Shown here: positions 59,441 to 64,000 of the stretch, in pieces
Layout of the letters: the number at the start of each line of letters is the position of its first letter
Position numbering within the stretch: the first letter of the stretch is position 1
NCBI RefSeq assembly: GCF_022414575.1
Contig: NZ_JADWYQ010000034.1
Location: forward strand, 14,543 to 78,542
Direction: 5' to 3'
Length of the DNA stretch: 64,000 bases
Source: Streptomyces sp. MUM 178J
GTDB taxonomy: Bacteria > Actinomycetota > Actinomycetes > Streptomycetales > Streptomycetaceae
Notes under the pieces: generated by a model
Told to the model about the DNA's origin: nothing
The model's database searches: none
Seen by the model: only the letters and a program-made list of their open reading frames with translations
Made by a program: the position numbers and the translations under genes

Positions 59441-60334
59441 TCACGGGCACTCCTCCTCGACGTAGTCACGCAGCCACTTCTTGAAGTCAGGCCCGAGGTC
59501 TTCACGCTCGGCCGCAAGACGGACGATGGCCCTGAGGTAGTCGCCGCGGTCGCCGGTGTCGTACCGGCGGCCCTTGAAGACGACACCGTGGACCGGGCCG
59601 CCCAGCGACTCGTCCTCCGCGAGCTTCTGCAGGGCGTCGGTGAGCTGGATCTCGTTGCCCCGGCCGGGCTCGGTCTTGCGCAGGACCTCGAAGACGGCCG
59701 GGTCCAGAACATAGCGGCCGATGATCGCAAGATTGCTCGGGGCCTCCGACGGGTCCGGCTTCTCCACCAGACCGGTGACCCGAACGACATCGCTGTCGCC
59801 CGTGGGTGCCACGGCGGCGCAGCCGTACATGTGGATCTGCGCGGGGTCGACCTCCATCAGCGCGATGACGCTGCCGCCCTCCTGCGCCTGGATCTCGGCC
59901 ATCCGCTTCAGCAGCGGGTCCCGGGGATCGATCAGGTCGTCGCCGAGGAGGACGGCGAAGGGCTGGTCGCCGACGTGCGGGGCGGCGCACAGCACGGCGT
60001 GGCCGAGGCCGCGCGGATCGCCCTGGCGCACATAGTGCATGGTGGCCAGGTCGCTGGACTCCTGCACCTTCGCCAGCCGGTCGGCGTCGCCCTTGCGGGC
60101 GAGCGCCTCCTCCAGCTCGTAGTTGCGGTCGAAGTGGTCCTCGAGGGGCCGCTTGTTGCGACCGGTGACCATCAGTACGTCGGAGAGGCCCGCCGCCACC
60201 GCCTCCTCGACCACGTACTGGATCGCCGGCTTGTCGACGACAGGCAGCATCTCCTTCGGGGTGGCTTTGGTGGCGGGCAGGAACCGGGTGCCGAGACCCG
60301 CGGCAGGGATGACAGCCTTCTGTATCGCACTCAT
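59441..60334 (-). CDS. galU: UTP--glucose-1-phosphate uridylyltransferase
   Basis: 297 residues. Nucleotidyltransferase motif IPAAGLGTRFLPATKATPKE (about residues 9-28) and PKEMLPVVDKPAIQYVVEEA are the GalU signature. Further, VLLGDDLIDPRDP (about 130) and VTGLVEKPDPSEAPSNLAII (about 190) fit the sugar-binding loops. It makes UDP-glucose from UTP and glucose-1-phosphate, the substrate of GalE and wall glycosyltransferases nearby. ATG at 60334. It sits between rne and rplU on the same strand, with gaps of 221 and 208 bp. Confidence 0.95.
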   Translation of the reverse strand: MSAIQKAVIPAAGLGTRFLPATKATPKEMLPVVDKPAIQYVVEEAVAAGLSDVLMVTGRNKRPLEDHFDRNYELEEALARKGDADRLAKVQESSDLATMHYVRQGDPRGLGHAVLCAAPHVGDQPFAVLLGDDLIDPRDPLLKRMAEIQAQEGGSVIALMEVDPAQIHMYGCAAVAPTGDSDVVRVTGLVEKPDPSEAPSNLAIIGRYVLDPAVFEVLRKTEPGRGNEIQLTDALQKLAEDESLGGPVHGVVFKGRRYDTGDRGDYLRAIVRLAAEREDLGPDFKKWLRDYVEEECP

Positions 60335-60510
60335 GCGGTTGGGGAACTCTCAGTCTGAACGGAAGTGAGCATCTGACAGTGCGGCCTCGCCCATGGGCGG
60401 CAGCCCGTTCGCACGCCTGGCAATGTCGGCGCACAGGCTATGAGCGCCTGCTGAGCCGGTCAAACCGACGTGAGCGACAGGGAATCGGCAGACCGACACC
60501 CCCTTGAGCC

Positions 60511-60546
60511 GGCAGACGGTGGCGACCGCGGTCGCCACCGTCTGCC
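60511..60546 (-). terminator. 36-nt perfect palindrome behind rne
   Basis: The 18-nt arm GGCAGACGGTGGCGACCG is followed directly by its complement, centred at 60528/60529 and starting 10 nt beyond the rne stop. It forms a very stable hairpin and is the obvious terminator or 3' stabiliser of the long rne message. Confidence 0.8.
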
Positions 60547-60555
60547 ACCGTGCCG

Positions 60556-63500
60556 TCAGCTTTCCGCGGACGCAGTCACTCCAGAATGGGGTGACTGCTC
60601 CGCAGCCGCGGTCTTCTTCGCCGCCTTCTTGGCGGTCGTCTTCTTCGCCGTCGTCTTCTTCGCCGCGGTCTTCTTCGCGACCGTCTTCTTCGCCGTCGTC
60701 TTCTTGGCGGCGGCCTTCTTCGCCGTGGCCTTCTTCGCGGTCTTGCGGGCCGCCTTCTTGGCCGGGGCCGCGGCCTCGGCCTCGGGGGCCTCGGCAGCCT
60801 CCGGGGCCGGTGCTCCGGCCTCGGCGGACGCCGGCTGTGACGGGGTGGAGGCGACCACGACGACCGCGGTGTCCTCGCCCCCCGCGGGGGAGCCTGCGGG
60901 AGCGGTGACCTTGCGGGTCACCCGGCGGCGGGCGCGGGGCGGGGCCGGTTCGGCCGGGGCCTCGACCGCGGCCTCGGCGGACGGTCGCACCGGCTCGGGC
61001 TCCGGCTGAGGCTCCTGCACGGCGGCGGCCGGGGGGCCCGCCGGAGAGGCCGCCTTGCGGACGGCGCGGCGGCGGGTACGGCCCGCGGGAGCAGGCGCGG
61101 CCGCCTCCACCGGCTGCTCCACCGGCTCCACCGGCTCCACCGGCTTCTCAGCCTCCCCGGTCGCAGGCTCGGCGACAGGGGCCTCGACGGGCTCGGCCGT
61201 CTTCGGCGCACCCGCCGGGGCCGTCGCCTTGCGCGTCGCCCGACGGCGGCCACGGCCGCCACGCATCGCGGCGGCCTCCGCCTCCGCGGCACTGCTGTAC
61301 AGCTCCTCGTCGGGTGCGACAGCGGGCTCGGGCAGCGCCACCGGGGCAGCGGCCTCCGCCGCGACCTCGGCCTCGGTCTCCGCCGGCGCCTCGGTGACGG
61401 CCTCGGCCGCGGGCGCGGCGGGCGGCTCGGCCGCCGCAGCGCCGCGGCCGCGCTTCTTCGAGCGCTTCCCGCCACCGCCGCCCGCGGCGGCCGGCTGCTC
61501 CATGTGCACGATCAGCCCACGGCCGTTGCAGTGGACGCAGGACTCGGAGAACGACTCCAGCAGCCCCTGACCGACCCGCTTGCGGGTCATCTGCACCAGG
61601 CCCAGCGAGGTGACCTCGGCCACCTGGTGCTTGGTCCGGTCCCGGCCCAGGCACTCCAGCAGCCGTCGCATGACCAGGTCCCGGTTGGACTCCAGGACCA
61701 TGTCGATGAAGTCGACGACGACGATGCCGCCGAGGTCGCGCAGCCGCAGCTGGCGCACGATCTCCTCGGCCGCCTCCAGGTTGTTCCTGGTGACGGTCTC
61801 CTCCAGGTTGCCGCCCTGGCCGGTGAACTTGCCGGTGTTGACGTCGACCACGATCATGGCCTCGGTCTTGTCGATCACCAGCGAGCCGCCGCTCGGCAGC
61901 CAGACCTTGCGGTCCAGCGCCTTCATCAACTGCTCGTCGATCCGGTAGGTGGCGAAGACGTCGACCTCGCTGGTCCACCGCTGGAGCCGGTCGGCCAGGT
62001 CGGGCGCAACATGCGAGACATAGCCGTGGATGGTCTCCCACGCCTCGTCGCCGCTGATGATGACCTTCGAGAAGTCCTCGTTGAAGATGTCGCGGACGAC
62101 CCGGACGGTCATGTCCGGCTCGCCGTACAGCAGCGCGGGCGCGCTGGAGCCGTTCTTCGACTTCTTCTGGATCTCCTCCCACTGCGCCTGCAGCCGCTCG
62201 ACGTCACGGCGCAGCTCTTCCTCGCTCGCGCCCTCGGCCGCCGTGCGCACGATGACGCCGGCGTCCTCGGGGACGATCTTCTTGAGGATGGTCTTCAGCC
62301 GTGCGCGCTCGGTGTCGGGCAGCTTGCGGCTGATGCCGGTCATCGAGCCCTCGGGGACGTACACGAGGTAGCGGCCCGGGAGGGAGACCTGGCTGGTCAG
62401 CCGTGCACCCTTGTGACCGATCGGGTCCTTCGTCACCTGGACGAGCACCGACTGGCCGGACTTGAGCGCGGTCTCGATGCGGCGCGGGCCGTTGGCCATG
62501 CCCAGCGCCTCGAAGTTCACCTCGCCTGCGTACAGGACGGCGTTGCGGCCCTTGCCGATGTCGACGAAGGCGGCCTCCATGGACGGCAGGACGTTCTGGA
62601 CCTTGCCCAGGTACACATTGCCGACGTACGAGGTGGCCTGCTCCTTGTTGACGTAGTGCTCGACGAGCACGTTGTCCTCGAGCACGCCGATCTGGGTGCG
62701 CTCGCCGCTCTGGCGGACGACCATGACCCGCTCGACGGCCTCGCGGCGCGCCAGGAACTCCGCCTCGGTGATGATCGGCACCCGGCGGCGGCCCTGCTCA
62801 CGGCCCTCGCGGCGGCGCTGCTTCTTGGCCTCCAGACGGGTCGAGCCCTTGATGGACTGCACCTCGTCGGAGGGCTCCTCGGCCTTGCGCGGGCGCGGCT
62901 CGCGGACCTTGACGACCGTGCGCTCCGGCTCGTCCTCGCCCGCGACGTCCGCGCCGTCACCGCTGCGGCGGCGACGACGGCGGCGGCGACGGCTGCTGCT
63001 GGTCCCGGCGGCGGACGGAGTGGCGGCCTCGGCCTGCTCCCCCTCCTCCTCGGACTCCTCGTCTTCCGCGGCGGCCTCGGCCTGCTCCGCGGGCTCCTCG
63101 GCGGACTCCTCCGCCTCCGCGGCCTCGCCGCGGCGACGACGGCGGCCGCCGCGACGGCGACGCCGGGAGGGACGCTCCTCGAACTCGTCCTGCTCCTCGC
63201 CCTCGTCGGCCTGCTCGGCCACTGCCTCCGCCTCGACCGGCTCCGCGGCCTCGGCCGCCTCGACCTGCTCGGCAGTCTGCTCACCGCGGCGGCGACGACG
63301 GCGACGGCCGGAACGCGCGGCCTCGTCTGCCGCCTGCTCGGCCTCCGCTCCGGTCTCCTTTGCCGCCTCGGTCTCATGCACAGCGGCAGCGGCGGCAGCG
63401 GCGGCCGTCTCCGGGGTCTGGAACATCGGCTCGGTGAAGACCGGGGGCTGGAAGACCGGGACCGCGGGCCGCGCGGCACGGCGGGCGGAAGCGGGGGCCT

Positions 63501-64000
63501 CGCCCTCCGCGGACTGCTCCTGCGCGGTGAACTCCGGGGCGACGGACGAGGCGGCACGGCGGCGCGCACGGCCGCGGGTGGCCGCCTTCTCAGCGGCGGC
63601 GACCTCGTCCCCGTGAGCGGTGATCTGAGTGACCGCGCCCTGCGGCAGGCTCTCGCCCACCTCGGCCTCGGTCTCCTCCTCGCCGGCTCCGGCGCCCTGG
63701 GGCGCACCGGCGGGTGCGGCGGCCTTGCGAGCGGCGCGGCGACGGGTCCGCTTCGGCGCGGCCTCGGCGGGCTCAGCGGCTTCCGGAGCCTCCGCGGCTT
63801 CGGCTTCGGCCTCGGCGGCCGTCTTGGGGGCGCCGGCGGGCGCGGATGCCCTGCGGCGCGTACGGGTACGCGGTGCGGGGGTCTCGGCGGGGGCCTCGGG
63901 CTCCGCCTCGACGGCGGGCTCGGCGTCAGTGCCGGCGGCCGCGTCGTCCGTCACGGCTTCGGGCTCCGGCTCGGCGGCCTGACCCTCGACGGCCCTGGGG
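60556..64000 (-). CDS. rne: ribonuclease E/G (5' end beyond the window)
   Basis: At least 1148 residues; the frame is open to base 64000, so the true start is outside. The catalytic core occupies the middle. It has an S1-like RNA-binding part (YVGNVYLGKVQNVLPSMEAA), IVVDVNTGKFTGQGG and GGIVVVDFIDMVLE (metal-binding Asp residues), and the zinc-link-like SCVHCNGRG. N- and C-terminal arms are Ala/Glu-rich and carry five copies of an Arg-rich motif of the form RRRAxRKAxxPAGxP, split between both arms. The far C-terminus is a Lys-rich run of AKKT units. This matches streptomycete RNase ES, which processes rRNA, mRNA and tRNA and binds polynucleotide phosphorylase. Confidence 0.95.
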   Translation of the reverse strand, partial: PRAVEGQAAEPEPEAVTDDAAAGTDAEPAVEAEPEAPAETPAPRTRTRRRASAPAGAPKTAAEAEAEAAEAPEAAEPAEAAPKRTRRRAARKAAAPAGAPQGAGAGEEETEAEVGESLPQGAVTQITAHGDEVAAAEKAATRGRARRRAASSVAPEFTAQEQSAEGEAPASARRAARPAVPVFQPPVFTEPMFQTPETAAAAAAAAVHETEAAKETGAEAEQAADEAARSGRRRRRRRGEQTAEQVEAAEAAEPVEAEAVAEQADEGEEQDEFEERPSRRRRRGGRRRRRGEAAEAEESAEEPAEQAEAAAEDEESEEEGEQAEAATPSAAGTSSSRRRRRRRRRSGDGADVAGEDEPERTVVKVREPRPRKAEEPSDEVQSIKGSTRLEAKKQRRREGREQGRRRVPIITEAEFLARREAVERVMVVRQSGERTQIGVLEDNVLVEHYVNKEQATSYVGNVYLGKVQNVLPSMEAAFVDIGKGRNAVLYAGEVNFEALGMANGPRRIETALKSGQSVLVQVTKDPIGHKGARLTSQVSLPGRYLVYVPEGSMTGISRKLPDTERARLKTILKKIVPEDAGVIVRTAAEGASEEELRRDVERLQAQWEEIQKKSKNGSSAPALLYGEPDMTVRVVRDIFNEDFSKVIISGDEAWETIHGYVSHVAPDLADRLQRWTSEVDVFATYRIDEQLMKALDRKVWLPSGGSLVIDKTEAMIVVDVNTGKFTGQGGNLEETVTRNNLEAAEEIVRQLRLRDLGGIVVVDFIDMVLESNRDLVMRRLLECLGRDRTKHQVAEVTSLGLVQMTRKRVGQGLLESFSESCVHCNGRGLIVHMEQPAAAGGGGGKRSKKRGRGAAAAEPPAAPAAEAVTEAPAETEAEVAAEAAAPVALPEPAVAPDEELYSSAAEAEAAAMRGGRGRRRATRKATAPAGAPKTAEPVEAPVAEPATGEAEKPVEPVEPVEQPVEAAAPAPAGRTRRRAVRKAASPAGPPAAAVQEPQPEPEPVRPSAEAAVEAPAEPAPPRARRRVTRKVTAPAGSPAGGEDTAVVVVASTPSQPASAEAGAPAPEAAEAPEAEAAAPAKKAARKTAKKATAKKAAAKKTTAKKTVAKKTAAKKTTAKKTTAKKAAKKTAAAEQSPHSGVTASAES

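Noticed and set aside
1..64000. CRISPR arrays
   Set aside because: The only tandem repeats are short in-gene units and a 26-bp-spaced intergenic array with no unique spacers of regular length and no cas genes.
1..64000. Secondary-metabolite gene cluster
   Set aside because: No polyketide synthase, peptide synthetase, terpene or RiPP genes; the acyl-CoA ligase and oxidoreductases have housekeeping-type contexts.

Overview
The window is chromosomal core DNA of a high-GC actinobacterium, almost certainly a Streptomyces or close relative. Codon third positions are overwhelmingly G/C, GTG and TTG starts are frequent, and long open antisense frames sit over most genes. The gene order (ybeY-phoH, rnz, tricorn protease, hrcA-dnaJ, hemW, lepA/rpsT, holA, comEC-comEA, leuS, rsfS-nadD, proA/proB, obg-rpmA-rplU, rne) matches what I remember of the Streptomyces coelicolor SCO2530-SCO2600 region; this is from memory and was not searched.

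Layout. 1-1368: 3' part of an MFS exporter. 1385-7402: leftward genes for YjbR, a CNNM/CBS membrane protein, YbeY, PhoH, a PfkB sugar kinase, RNase Z and a HIT protein. 7782-16028: leftward tricorn protease, a lipoprotein, RsmE, a nitronate monooxygenase and the hrcA-dnaJ heat-shock operon, with a CIRCE operator upstream. 16197-17839: rightward metallo-beta-lactamase-fold and DUF3097 genes. 17855-23287: HemW, a long-chain acyl-CoA ligase and LepA. 23504-25589: rpsT, holA and a small conserved protein. 25673-35462: arylamine N-acetyltransferase, ComEC, ComEA, DegV, a coiled-coil membrane protein and LeuS. 35875-39110: a rightward pair encoding a four-histidine membrane cytochrome and a NuoF-ferredoxin fusion. 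39249-40090: two identical tRNA-Ala(GGC) genes bracketing two tiny zinc-ribbon proteins. 40230-47300: histidine phosphatase, RsfS, an LCP/LytR_C wall protein, NadD, a 54-aa membrane protein, an M48 protease and two related single-pass proteins. 47379-50715: ProA, an unknown protein and ProB. 51091-57080: an accessory wall-glycopolymer segment with decayed fragments. 57086-64000: Obg, L27, L21, GalU and the 3' part of RNase E/G.

How the genes work together. Several operons serve translation and RNA quality control (YbeY, RNase Z, RsmE, RsfS, L21/L27, Obg, LepA, S20, RNase E, two tRNAs). A second theme is the cell envelope: the LCP-type protein, a bifunctional GT2/CDP-glycerol-type transferase, a GT4 glycosyltransferase, GalE and GalU are consistent with synthesis and attachment of a phosphate-linked wall glycopolymer. 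A third theme is redox: the cytochrome/NuoF-ferredoxin pair looks like a membrane electron-transfer module.

The most notable regulatory signals are a 12-codon leader peptide with three consecutive Leu codons ahead of leuS, followed by a large hairpin and a U-tract terminator; the CIRCE operator at hrcA; and several genes whose start codon lies exactly 6 nt after a TANNNT promoter box, suggesting leaderless transcripts. Segment 50716-57085 is the only clearly accessory part. It has a more AT-rich entry region, a transposase remnant and a broken glycosyltransferase-like fragment directly behind obg.
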